DNA of 64,000 nt. Source: Cytidiella melzeri (lineage: Eukaryota; Basidiomycota; Agaricomycetes; Polyporales; Irpicaceae). Below are positions 46,764 to 58,634 of the stretch, piece by piece (positions within the stretch are counted from its first letter, which is position 1; each line of letters starts with the position of its first letter). The notes below the pieces were generated by a model. The model worked only from the letters and a program-made list of their open reading frames with translations. It did not search any database and was not told where the DNA came from. Position numbers and translations under genes: made by a program. Where the stretch lies: positions 202,834 to 266,833 of the forward strand of contig JABYQR010000020.1 of NCBI GenBank assembly GCA_022592445.1. Reading direction: 5' to 3'.

Positions 46764-47236
46764 TTAGAAAGGATTTTCTTCGTCGTCCATCTTGCTAGCC
46801 GACGGGATCTCATCCTCGCTCGAACCCGACTCCGACTCTTTAGCCTCCGCTTGCGCGAACAACGGTTTCATAGGTTTGGCACCCCTGGTACAGAACAGCT
46901 TCAGCTAGGCTATCAAATCTCTCATACAGAAGCTACTCACTTGGTAAAGTGTCTCTTCTTCGCTGCGCTGATTTTCTTGGTGCAGGGAGTCATCATGTTA
47001 TCGGTGGGTGACACAAAGGTCGGATTGCTGTGATCGGTTACCAGCCTCGTTCAGTCGATGCCAAGCACTCTGATGACAAACACGTACATGCTCTTTGCCA
47101 TCTTCTTGGCGAGCAAAGCCTTTGCTCCGAGGCCAGCTGGCTCGTTCGCAGTCCCGCTCGTTGTGTTGCCGAGTGATGCCTGGTGCAACGGCTGTACGTG
47201 CACAGGAGATTCTGTCGGCGAGGTGGTGGTAGACAT
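46764..47236 (-). CDS. Spo12-like cell-cycle regulator
   Basis: Small protein with the Spo12 domain, known in yeasts as a promoter of mitotic exit and of meiosis. Exons: 47088-47236, 46941-47027 and 46764-46884; 118 residues. The conserved core is FVSPTDNMMTPCTKKISAAK followed by KRHFTKGAKPM, spanning the second intron; the Ser-Pro/Thr-Pro pairs are likely phosphorylation sites. Before it lies a Lys-rich ALLAKKMAKS, after it an acidic Ser-rich tail ending KMDDEENPF. The start at 47236 is the first ATG that stays in frame with the domain; a longer open frame reaches 47407 but looks non-coding. Such genes are short and often missed in annotation. Confidence 0.88.
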
Positions 47237-50200
47237 GATGAGTGAACGACGGTGGCAGAGGTCAATATGGGACGATGTACACTGGAGATGGGTGTAGGAG
47301 TCAAAGGTGGTTGCAACTTGCGAGTGGGCTGACTTGAAGTCGCGTTGCGGCCGTTCGAAAATGAACGCCCACGTGACGGCTTGCAGTGCTGCACGTGGCC
47401 GTGTCACTCACGTGCTCTGTGACTCGGACGCGATTCGCGTCTCATGCTCTAGGATATGAACAGCACTGGCCATACGAAACTCGAACATACAATGTTGATG
47501 CACAATCCACGTGTCTTGTCGTCCTCGCTGCTGACTGGAAAGCCACGGTGAGATTCGAGAATGCTTACTGCACATTCAGCCTTCGCTGACATGTTGCATG
47601 CATCCCGCGCGTTTCAAATAGTAAATCATGCCAGCCGACTCTCGCGCATACCTTTGTTTCGCCCAGCTGGCCACGATTGCGTTTATGTCGTTGACCTTCG
47701 ACACTGATTAGGTATTAGCGAGCTACCAGATCGATGGATTGCCTGGGATAACTGTCCCAACTAACCCCATGTGTCATCCGGACGCCCACGCCACTGCTAC
47801 TTGGAACAACAACGAATCAGGACTTCAAAATCCGAGGGCTGTACGATGGTATGTAAGTCGACCTGTGATTTCGTGGTGTTTTAGCTTATGATTTTGCACA
47901 GGAGGACTATGACATGTCATACTTGGCACGTATGCTACCTTCACACAGATTCCCGAATAACACACCACAAAAGCTGGCACACGCTAATCCTCTTCTCTTC
48001 ATGCATAGCTAGCAGGACCGTCTATCCGAACGCCTGCCTCGAGGATAACATGAACAAATGGCCAGCCAGGGTTTGGCAACCCCTCTCGCCGTCCAGACCG
48101 GTCTTCGAGGCAGCAGTAGCCGATTGCAACTGTACCTTGCATGTACCAGCATCAGCACGGCAGCAGTACGAACCCACCCCAGATCACTGCCACTGTGTAC
48201 CCACCATTACACGTGTGAGAACTCCGACAGGATGGAGACGACAAAGGACAAACACAAAGGCTATATCTGTTCAATATTTATTCTCGCTCTACCGGAAAAA
48301 CGGTTCAGATCGACTCGTCGATTCGCTCGCCCTCTGTTAGCTTCCGCACAATCTGGACCGAACCCCCGCATTTTCAGGCCCGGAGAACACCTTGCTCTGC
48401 TTTTCAGTGCCCGATCGTCTTCTCGACGGCCTCTTTGAGATCTTTCATGCTCGGGCAGTTTGGGCACGCCATCTAACCGACCCAATGCGATTTCAAACGG
48501 TCTGTGTTATCTATCTTGTCTTCGGTAGACATATGCATGTTGACGTCTATGTACCATATACACGCATAAACTATGTTCTCTGCATTTACAGTAAGCTGAA
48601 TACATGCAGGCATCCTGTTACATCATCCTACTGATGGGCCTGTTATCTACAGCAGCTCGTCGAAACTACAGCAGTGTATCACGACGATACGCCCATACAG
48701 CCTTGGACGACCATCTCCGACTGTCATGGGTAACAAACACGACCGTTTTCCCACAGGATGCTGTCATGCAAACGAGACCCAATCGCCCTTGCTAACTTAT
48801 TCGTGGACACCTTGGGACTAGCAGCAGCGGAGGTCGGCAACCATCAAGAAACATCAACGTCGACTGTGCATCTCCGCTCCGTCACTGGCCAGATAAGCAA
48901 GCCAGCAAGCACAACCGCGCATTTTGGGGCCGGAAGACGACAGACCAGGACAGACAGCTGCGATGTGACTTACGACATACCGAACCACGAGGAGATGATT
49001 GCCACATGTATGTGAACCTACCTCGCAGATGCCGCACGACTCGAAAGGCTTTTTCCCGCTCAGCGAAAGTACATAGGTAAGTACTCGGAGCAGGAGCGTC
49101 AACCAAAACAAAAAACCGTAACCTAATCTCGCCACCCACCAGTGGCCAGCCACCCAACCACCTCCGTTCGGGCATCATGCAATATGCAGATAAGTTATAA
49201 CCTTTTGGACAGATCAGTCATCCGGCGGCGGGAGTGCGTGCGTGCATGTGGCCACAATACGGTAATTCTGCATAGCGTACCTGAACCTGCTTTTGTGTCC
49301 TTTCCGTCCGCCAGCTGCGAACTGCGGCGCACTGACCACAGTCAATGTAAACGATGCCAGAACAGCTAACCTTGTGCTGCACGAGGCTTCATCCCATCCG
49401 TTTGGCAATACCTGGACGTTTAGCTTGAGAGTGGACGCACCGTCTGAGAGTCATAAGCCCCAACCAAAACACTCGGATCCAGAGCTCTTACTAGCAGGCT
49501 TCTGCAGATATCCCATTTCTGCTCGAGACTGGTGCTGGTCCTTGTGGCTTGCTCTCTCCGTCGGATCTTCGATGAATGAGCGCAAGTCGCGAACAAAAGA
49601 CCTGTTGCAGCGAGCACAGTTTCACCAGTATGCATCGCGTCGGAGCCGCACCTACGGGAGATGACCGGGCATCTGCTTGAGAGATGTGTGCAGAGCGGCT
49701 GTGGCGGAGGACCTCGACCTCGCTCACGCTCAGGGGTCCTTTTAGCACAAGTGAGTACGAAACACTAGCTACACCCAATCGTTACGTATTAACACCGGTA
49801 CACGGAATGGCAACCCCTTACTGCAGGCGTCAACATGAACGCAGGTCACAGCTGCCACGAGCCCAAAAGACACACTGAGGGACTTTCTTCGGAGGGATGT
49901 TTTGCGAGTGGGTGTATTTCGGCAAGCCGCAGCTGTGGGTGGAGGCTTACGAAAGGGATCGTCGTCCCCCCGCAGAATAATAAATGTGGCGTTGCAACGA
50001 CGGAAAACGCGGGGGTTTGAAACGGCAGTCGTTGTCGTGTAAAATGTTTTTTTCTCATCATACGTGTGGGCTTTTGCTGTGGCAATTTGCACTCTAGCTT
50101 TTTGATAGGACCTGAGGATGATTGGAGGAAGAAGAAAAAAAATCTTCTGTGGCTCACCCAAACGTCGCAGCACGATGGCCAGCGAGTGTTTCCCGACCGC

Positions 50201-50815
50201 AACTCAGAAATGAAGAGCGAGTGGATGTTGCCGTCCAGTGGCCCTCAGCGTAGCAACATAACATCTCTGGGGAGGCCATCGACAGACTGTCCAAGACAGG
50301 TACTATGCATGGGTGAATACCTAGGGTCGTTTCGTCGCTCTAGTGTGTGTTATCTCTGTGGCGTCGACGACAGCGGACATAGCGAGTTGGCAGAGGGTCG
50401 CTGGATTCATATGTTGTTCAAGCGTGACAAGAGAGATGTAAGCGTCGAGGTTATTGCAAAACAAGTTGAAGGTCGCAGTAATCAACCGTTTTGCCATGTC
50501 GGGTTACTCGGCGCTTACTGAATCTCGTTGTTAAATACCCCTTTCCACCCTTCCCGCTCAACACTTGCACCCACCCCTCTTCGCCCCCTTGCCCTCTCCT
50601 CGCCATCGTACACGTCGTGCTCGACCAGTCCCTCAGGTCACACATCCCGCACCACCTCCGTCGGCCCCCTTCAGCCGCAGCCACCCCCGCGGTCGGATAA
50701 ACAACCCGGATAATTGGTTTGACACCGCCCTCCGGTGTCATCCTGCACAAGATCCACGCTTTCGTCGTATATTAGGCCACCCACTCTCCAGGTCCTCTTC
50801 GACACCCCTCTAGCC
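47237..50815. other. 3.6-kb stretch without a recognised gene
   Basis: Many short open frames on both strands overlap each other, none with a recognisable domain or consistent splicing. The last 300 bp (about 50520-50815) are strongly pyrimidine-rich, as expected for the promoter and 5' UTR of the Rheb gene. The middle may hold a lineage-specific gene or decayed repeats that I cannot name. Confidence 0.45.
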
Positions 50816-51692
50816 ATGCCCGGTGAACTGCTCAAGAAGAGAAAGATTGCAGTGCTTGGTTCGCGTTCTGTCGGTACGTGCTCTCCTTTCGGCCGAGCCC
50901 TCTCCCCTCCCTCTCAACCCTCGCTCACCATGTTCCCTCCAGGCAAGTCGTCTCTCGTGATTCAGTTCACCGAGAACCATTTCGTCGAGTCCTATTACCC
51001 TACCATCGAGAGCACGTTCACGAAAACCATCAACTTCAACGGCGTAGACTATGAGTGTGACATCATAGATACCGCTGGACAGGTATGTCAAAGAACGAAT
51101 GCCGAAACACCCATTACCCGCCAAGGAGCTCACCTCCCGTTCGTGTTTCAACAGGATGAGTACACCATCCTCAATTCCAAGCATGCCATTGGCATACACG
51201 GATACGTCCTCGTATACTCGGTCGCTTCAAGAAAGTCTTTTGACATGATTCAAGTCGTCTACGACAAGATCATCAATTTCTGCGGCATGAATCAGATACC
51301 CTGCGTCATAGTAGGGTCCAAGGTAGACTTGGAAAAGAGGTGAGCACGGGGGGCCCCCTTTCGCATGCGCTGTCCTCCCCTACTTGGAGCTTGCCCCTCA
51401 AATCCTGTTTTTACCCGTGTTCAGTCCCTCTTATACGAAACCCAGACAGGTGCCCAGGGACGAGGGCGAAGAGCTCGCCAAGCAGAATCACGCCGCTTGG
51501 GTCGAGTCCAGTGCAAAGACGAACACCAACGTTTGTACGTCACATTCCAGCGGTCAGACGTGGAACGAGTCAATGCTGACGCTCTTTGCCCACCCAACAG
51601 CGAAGGTGTTCGAGCTATGTTTGGGGGAGATCGAGAGGCGGTCTCCCAGCGGCAAGGCTGAACCTCCAGCCTCGAAATGTGTGATCCAATGA
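50816..51692 (+). CDS. Rheb small GTPase
   Basis: Ras-family GTPase upstream of TOR in nutrient signalling. Exons: 50816-50873, 50943-51082, 51155-51339, 51446-51534 and 51601-51692; 187 residues. G1 is GSRSVGKSS, with Arg and Ser where Ras has Gly-Ala-Gly-Gly, the usual Rheb difference from Ras. The effector region is FVESYYPTIESTFTK, G3 is DTAGQDEY, G4 GSKVDLEKR and G5 ESSAKTN. The protein ends in the CAAX box CVIQ, so farnesylation and membrane attachment are expected. The start MPGELLKKRKIAVLG is preceded by a pyrimidine-rich leader. Nothing is unusual apart from a phase-1 intron inside the P-loop. Confidence 0.95.
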
Positions 51693-52874
51693 TTCTTAGA
51701 CGCTAGACATTTCGCCCCCCCCCTTCTTCTTCCCCTGCATGCTTTCGCTCACATCATCATTGAACATCGATATCATCGGTGTCTTCTCTCCGTATATATT
51801 GTATAGGTCGTCTGACCACTCCATACTCCCCTCCGTAATGAGGCGCTGTAGCCAACATTCTTCCCTCTCTCAGCAGCTCACCTTTTCTGTCCCTCCACCT
51901 TTTTGGGTTCTCACTGTCGGCCTTTTTTTATATGCGTTCTTCTCGAACGAGGACTATCAAATTTTCTTTTAAACATCTCTCTGTTTACTGCTGCAGCATT
52001 TTTTGTCCATGTTGTCCCTCTCTTACAATTCACGTTCTCTGTCTCTCTCTTCCCTGTGTAAAGATTCCTCCTGTTTTTATGTAGGCTTACCATTCACGTC
52101 GTGTATGTCCCCTCCTCACCCACACACCTCTCCCCCCTTTTTTGGTACCAAAAAATCGGGGATTAAAGCTAGCTCTCTCCTCTTTCCTCCCCTACAGCAG
52201 TGTACTCCCCTCCCTTCCTTAATGATGTGCATCACACACACACACACAACTTTAGATTCTTTTTCTTTTTCGTTATAACGTAATAAATTATCAACCCACC
52301 AACCAACCAACCAACACGAAGAACACAATTCGGTTCGGAACGCGTTTTCGTCAGAGAAAATGCACGATGAAATAGGTGATAAAAATCTTTTGTTCCGAAG
52401 GTTATAAATGAAGCTTAATGAAGGCTAAGCCGCGGGACGGTCTTAATAGCTGCGCGCTCTCGAAACATGCTGCGTCAACATTATTATTATTATTCAGATG
52501 ATCCATACTGGCACATCTGCATCTGCCGCCTCGATGATGCCCATTCCTCATTTTTCCCATGCATGCGCTCACAGTTGACTTAGTGAAGAATGTCACGAGT
52601 CCCAACTTACAAACGTGTTCACGAGATAAAGAGACCAAAGAGTAAGGTACGTTACGTATACAGTTACATTCGCTATGGAGGCTACAACAGAATTTCGTTC
52701 GACGTGCATACTTCGCACACGTCCCCCCCTGACCTTACAAGTCCCTGCCGGACGGACTTCATTCCACCGCAATACCTACATTCCTCGAGTTCCATTCTTT
52801 TCCGGACCTAGAAAGCCAAAACGACACACATGCACACACACATAACCTCGTCTTGAATGTATACACACAAAACG
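51693..52874. other. Convergent 3' region between Rheb and beta-mannosidase
   Basis: Very pyrimidine-rich for the first 550 bp (runs of C, T and CT), then simple repeats: (AC)n near 52233, (CCAA)n near 52293 and (ATT)n near 52480. It should contain both 3' UTRs. No gene is recognised. Confidence 0.5.
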
Positions 52875-55800
52875 TTACGCCGACCCGTCGCCCAAGAACC
52901 TAGCCTTGACCGCCCGTCCCTTCAGTCCGACGGCCGAAACGACCTGGGGATCGTTCGGGACGAGATCAATCGCTTGGTCGCTCCACGTCGCGCCTTCTTC
53001 CCCTTCACCCTCGACGTCGAGCACGATCCCCTTGATGGGCTTCTTCGTCGACAGCCGGACGCTTTCCCCGTCCGACCCCACGTTGATCTCGAGCCCGAGA
53101 TCTTTCACGTCGGGGAACGTCACAAACTTGAACGGTTCCGGCCTGTACGAATTCGTTCGTGGTTATTTTTGGTGTCCCTCAACAGGAAAAAAAAATGCAA
53201 AAGAGCACAAAAAGCTGCAACGCACCAATTCGAGTACCGTCCGAGAACGGCGCCTTTGTCGTCGGCGTCGAGAAGCCTGGCGGAAACTATGATGGTCTTC
53301 GGGACCTCGCTCGCCTTTGTCCGTTTCGGCTGTCCCGGTAACTCACCCGAGTAGAGTTCCGTGGACGCGTTCGGGGCGAGGACGACAGCCTCCGTCCACT
53401 GTTCCGTCCAATCCGAATGCAAATCAAACGCCGTGACTTCGAGCGTGGCCTTCTTCTCTGACAACGTGCTGTTCGTGCCCCACACGTCCAGAACGGTCTC
53501 GACGGTGTACGTAGCGGCGGAGAGCTCGTCAGGGAACGTCTTCTTTTCTTTGCGTGTCATTCCCACCGTAAACGGCCGCAACTCACGCTTGATCGCAAAG
53601 TAGGCCGGCTTGGGACGTAAGAAATAGTCCACGATGGCCCAGGACGTGACAGGCCAGCAGTCGTTGATCTAGATATCAAACGTAAGCATGTCGTGAACAT
53701 CGCGGGGGTGTGGGGTAACGTGGGGCACGCGCAGTATATGTCCGTGTAGGCAGTCAGTGTACTGGAGAACTCGTACCTGCCATACGAGCGCTCCGGCAGT
53801 GTATTCTCTTCCTTTGCCCTTCCAGTTCCTTCTCCAGAGGCGGTAGGCAGACGCGAGGGTTTCGGCCTGCATAATTTGCGTGTAATATACATAACTGTTT
53901 GCGTCTTCGTTGAGTCATATGCCCAGTACGAGAAAGGAGGGTTTACAACGTTCAGAAGTACGTACCTCTCGAGATCGAACGCGTGCTTGAAATTCTCCAC
54001 GAGGTACAGCTTGAGACCCGGGCGTGTGATTACTTCAGCGTAAGAAGAAAGTCTACACCCGGAAGACTGACCTCTAAGCGACGTTCAAACCCATCAGCCT
54101 TGTTATGATTGTTCATAGTCCTGTGATGATTTCCTCGGTGTCAAGAGACGATCTGTACGTAATGACCGGCACTACGTGCCTTGACTGAGGGTAGCGTTCC
54201 GCCTTGTTGCCACCTAGCCAGTAGTCGACCGTACGGATGTCGGGATAGCCCTCCCTGAGACACACCTCGTGAGGGCACTGAATATGAGGACAGGGGCAAC
54301 GAAAACAACGTACATGCCAAATTCAGAGACAAAGCGACCAGCTAGGATGTCCCAGTTGTGCCAAGGTTCTTGCGACCCGTGCCATACGTTCCCTAGACAT
54401 TCAGATACACGTGAACACCTATTGACACACCCATCGTCACGAGCAGCAGTGAAAGATACTGACACTGATGGAGGTCACCATAGTTTTTGTCCGTCGTAGG
54501 CTTTCCAAAGCCGCTGTACGGTGAACTTCGGTGGTAATGAATGTTGCTGAACTTTTCTACAATAGAAGGTAGGAGGCGTTCGTATATGTGCCGCGCAGGG
54601 AAGTTGGTTTGGCGGAAATCAGATGTCTCGTCACTGTAGTCCAACTCAAGCTTCATCGACTCAGCGACTTGATAATCTGAATAGAGGGGTGGATAAAACA
54701 ACATATCAATGACGCTTGGCTATTCATTACCAAGATCATACGAACCTTCATTATTACCGGCTGTGAGAAGATTAACGATAAGAGACGCCTCACGAAGGAC
54801 CAGCGTGAATACACGCACCAAAGATGACAACGGACGGATGATGTCTGAGCCTCTTTACGTTCTGCTCAGCCTCGACCTCGATGGACTTCAGCAAAGAATC
54901 ATAAGCAGGGTACTAGCATTGACGTCAGCATCTAGCATCCACATGACGAGAATGACAGTCACCTGTCCACATCCAAACATGAAGTCCTGCCATACGAGGA
55001 TACCGAGCTCTTGAAGAGTTCTCGCGAGTGAAAGGAGTTGACCAAGCTCAAGTGCCTGACTCACCATCGCACAGCTCATAGAAGTCATCTGATTCGTAAA
55101 TGCCTCCTCCCCATACACGAATCATGTTCTGATTCCCATCGACCAGCAGCTGAAGCCATGCTCGATAACGGTCTCGAGTCATGCTGCGGAGCGACAGCTG
55201 AGTACCCCGTTTTCATTCAGCAAGACGCAGGTTACTCACGTCGTGAGGAAAGAGTCAGCAGGAATCCAATTAGAGCCTGTTTTGGGATGTATATTCAATG
55301 TGCCCTGGGGAGGAGTCACTCTCACTCACCTCCACAAAAGATACGGACACCGTTGATCTCAAACAGGAAGGTTCGCCCTTCCTGATCAACCAATTCGTCC
55401 TGAACAACCAAAGCGCGTCGTAGCCCAAACTTCTCCTCTTTCTTGTCGAGAACGTTTCCTTGCTAATCAACGTCATGAGAACTGAACATGTCCTAGGAGA
55501 AAGGTCGTGCCTCATCTGTGATAGTAATCTCGGCAGTATATAGAGGTTGCTCGCCATATCCCACAGGCCACCAAAGCTCGTATTCCCCCTTCGACATCCC
55601 AAAGTTCATCGACGCCTTGCCTTGGACCTTTGAGTCGGGTTGGCTGAGGGCGAGAGTTCCAGCAGGTTTTGTGATGAGGACAGAGGCAATGACGGGAGCA
55701 TCAGTGGACAGAGTGAGGTTTACGTCGATGTTCGCGGAGAAATCATCTGATATGTCGACGCGGATGTCGACGTCGGTAATGCTCGTGCTGTAGGTTTCAA

Positions 55801-56784
55801 GACTGATGGGCTTCCAGGGACCGACAGTCATGAGGACGGGGCCTAGAAAGGGTTGGTCAGCATCTACCTCGCTGTAGGCACACTCGTGAGACTGTGTATA
55901 CCCCAGTCCCAGCCGTAGCTATACGTATTGATGAGTATATTATTTTCAGAGGAGGAGGACGATCGCGCACTTGTACTGTGCCTTGCGGACATGTAAACGG
56001 CTTGAGTCACCGTTCCATAGGGCGAGCTTCTGGTGCTTCTTCTCGGTTTCGCGCCCCTGCGTTTATCGTCGAGTGTCAGCGTATGTGCCTGAGGTACGTG
56101 TCGTGAGAAGGACAGTACCTTGCGGAACGCGCTTTCAAAGTCGATCTTCAGCTCGTTCCCGGTAGCTTTCAAATGAGGCTTTGCGTCGACTCGGTGGGAC
56201 ACGAACTGATTCTCGGTCCTGTAGTACGTTCATGACATATGTACATGAAACTCATTGGCGGACTTTACTCACTCGAGAATTCTAGTGCCATTCTGCGAAC
56301 ATTCATGTCATGATGACTTGATCATTGCACCAGCAAGTGGACTCACGAGATACACAGTCGCAAAGGTGTCGAGACCGTCGAACACAAGGTACGCGTTAGA
56401 CTTTGCGAGTTCCTCGTCTCGTACGTCGAACTGAGTCTCGAACGACCAGCTGGCTTCGCCGACCCCTTCGAATCATTTTGTTATTACATGATCTTGGCAG
56501 TGATATAATTGAGGACGAGATCCTTACATTGCACCTCCCATTCATTCAGCCCAATAAACTACAAAGTAACGATCGTGGTAAGCCCCTCTAACTAGTGGGA
56601 TGCGGTAGATACACACCGGATCGGGGATTTTTCCTTGCTTTAAAAGCTCGACATGGATAGTGGTCGGGAAGGACTTGACCTCGAGCCACTCGCCCTTCTT
56701 CACCACATCCTCGCCACCGCCTTCGGTCCTACTGAACTTCCAGCCCTCGTTGAGTACTTTCTTGGTAAGCCTAGTCATTGGCAA
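52875..56784 (-). CDS. Beta-mannosidase (GH2, intracellular B-type)
   Basis: Removes terminal beta-mannose from manno-oligosaccharides. Twenty-two exons: 56617-56784, 56528-56558, 56347-56465, 56273-56292, 56119-56218, 55971-56056, 55902-55918, 55511-55842, 55330-55462, 55240-55276, 55065-55183, 54963-55009, 54819-54912, 54746-54760, 54464-54676, 54314-54392, 54180-54254, 54072-54120, 53966-54009, 53777-53894, 53226-53668 and 52875-53142; 868 residues. Key parts: [53 protein letters not shown], acid/base Glu about 439 in [19 protein letters not shown], nucleophile Glu about 534 in [20 protein letters not shown]. No signal peptide, as in fungal B-type enzymes. Introns after 55511 and 54180 use GC donors. 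A 60-nt in-frame GT-AG segment inside exon 21 encodes conserved-looking residues and is kept as exon. Confidence 0.93.
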
Positions 56785-57126
56785 AGTCAGGAATCTCGAC
56801 TGACAAAGAGTGAGAGTGAGAGTGAGAAAATGAACCTCTCAACTCGAGCTTTTAGGCAAAGTCTGTGCCGCCTTCGTCCGTGTTACATAGCATCCGTCCG
56901 GATTCAATCAGCTTATCGTTTCGTGCAGAAGTGTGTCAGATGGCTCAAGGCCGTGGTTTGCAGAACGACTCCGTATCGATTCTGGCTCTCGCATCCCCGA
57001 AGTTTGTCCGCGCGCTTCTTCCCGTACGACGCTCGCCGCAAGGACATGCAGAAAGTTCCGAATTTGGAGTTCATGGAAAGTCCGGCACGTGGTAGTCTCG
57101 GAACCAGCCGTTTGCGATACCTGTTT
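56785..57126. promoter_or_regulatory. Upstream region of beta-mannosidase
   Basis: 340 bp between the beta-mannosidase start and the outer edge of the inverted-repeat segment. It contains the short simple repeat GAGTGAGA near 56810 and must include the basal promoter. No clear TATA box. Confidence 0.4.
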
Positions 57127-58203
57127 TGGAAAGCGGAGTTCGAAAAAGACAAAAAACGAGGTATGCAAACGTCTGGTGAATTCGGTCAGTGGCGGGTACC
57201 GCTCAGTCGCACGTGACTCCCGCCAGTCAGGGTGTCGTGCTTGAGCGCCCATTATCAAATTCTGTATGCACGTTCGGGACTTTGTACTCTCTACTACTAG
57301 TCCCCTCCAGTCTCTCACATATGTTATGCATATTCTCATTCTAATAAATTTGAATAAGATTAAACCCTAAGTCGTGGATAATTCCCTCTCGGCTGCACTA
57401 GACAGCCCTCGACCTCAATTCAGGCTTGCCCCACTCGTCCCCTCATTCGAAAATGCACGGAAAGCAAATAGCCAGTACGCGAGAAGATATTCCTCTGGCA
57501 ACTTCTTGGGAGGCAATTCGGGGCGCGACACAAGTCACGGTAATGTCTTGATTCGACGTTGTCGAGGACCCGTTTGTTGGCATCGAGGGCGCCTTGTGCC
57601 GTGACACCGTGTTTGTGTCCGCGAGGTGGTTTGTGGCGGTTCTTGAATATCCCAGCACGTCGCTCGCAGTGCTTGAGCGCAATGCGAGCATATCCAGAGT
57701 TTATTAGACAAAATGAACATGTATATAATTGGGACTCACCAACCATTGAGTGCCCATCTCCATGTGCCGGCTGAGGTGGTACCAGAACCAAACAATATTC
57801 AGTTGTTGTCCTGTATCCGTCATCGAGTTGTTGTGGCGTAGTCGAGCTGTGTGAGGCACCGTTACGCGAGGGTTGTACGTGCCGCGTTGATGGACTTGTT
57901 CTTGACTTATGTCTGATGTTGAAGGGACCTTGCGGTGTTCATTGTTGATGATGGCAAGGTCCTCAAAAGATGAGAAAGCGACGCGAGAGGCAAGGGACAA
58001 GAGGTAGACAAAAGGGTGCGACGGCACGAGATGGAACACGAGGTGGTGGGCAAAAAATGAAAATAAAACTTGAAATTTGGCCAGGCACCCGCTGAAAGTC
58101 TTTGATTTCGAACACGTGCGACTGAGCGGTACCCGCCACTGACCGATTATACCAGACGTTAAGGAGCGCGGTTCATTGTGTCTTTTTCGAACTCCGCGCT
58201 CCA
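57127..58203. mobile_element. Segment bounded by terminal inverted repeats (MITE-like)
   Basis: A perfect 32-bp inverted repeat lies at 57184-57215 and 58113-58144. Weaker matching outward (GCGGAGTTCGAAAAAGAC at 57133-57150; its complement at 58180-58197) extends each arm to about 90-100 bp. The interior, about 900 bp, has no transposase or long open frame. The arrangement fits a non-autonomous DNA transposon or a fold-back element, but no target duplication was found. The right arm is itself part of a smaller hairpin (58150-58250). Confidence 0.5.
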
Positions 58204-58329
58204 AACAAGGAAGGAGCATTGGTGACATCCGCGCTCTCCCTTAACGTCTGGTTCGAGACTAGGCACGTGGAGGGTCATCCGAATTCGGAAGGAGCCTGTG
58301 ACTGCCTGTCATGCCTCTCTCTCTTGTGT

Positions 58330-58546
58330 TGTCAGTGAGTGACTCGCCAGGGCGTCCGGTTTAGGAAGGAAGCGCATCAGGACAGAGCTACTATACACGG
58401 GTATCCGCTGATCATGTAAAGTTTGTATAAAAGACTCTGAACCGGTACAGGGGGAACCTATCTCTGTTGACCCTGTACCAGGTACGCATGTATGCGTTGT
58501 ATCAAATGTATCTCTGTTGACCCTGTACCAGACCATCTGATTAACA
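58330..58546 (+). repeat. Solo LTR F, related to element B
   Basis: 217 bp, TGTCAGTGAG to CTGATTAACA, with a TGTGT target duplication on each side (58325-58329 and 58547-58551). The layout matches the B LTR: GGTTTAGGAAGGA, CTATACACGG, TGTATAAAAG, then a 23-bp block ending CCTGTACCAG that occurs twice (58459-58481 and 58509-58531). No coding part remains, so it is a solo LTR left by recombination. Confidence 0.88.
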
Positions 58547-58634
58547 TGTGTCATTGTCACTTGCATGGGCATCTATGTGAGACATCGAGTTCTGGCGAGA
58601 GTGACATTGCCTTTCTTTCATTCTTGGACCACTT

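Noticed and set aside
47237..50815. Several 100-150-codon open frames in the large gap
   Set aside because: They overlap in different frames and strands, have no domains, and cannot be joined by sensible introns.
53286..53345. A 60-nt GT-AG segment in exon 21 of beta-mannosidase as an intron
   Set aside because: It is in frame and encodes residues ([13 protein letters not shown]) that fit family sequence, so it is kept as exon.
57704..58228. Minus-strand open frame with WFWYHLSRHMEMG, slightly like the end of a multicopper oxidase
   Set aside because: The copper-ligand His-Cys-His pattern is absent, the rest of the frame does not fit the family, and it lies inside the inverted-repeat segment.
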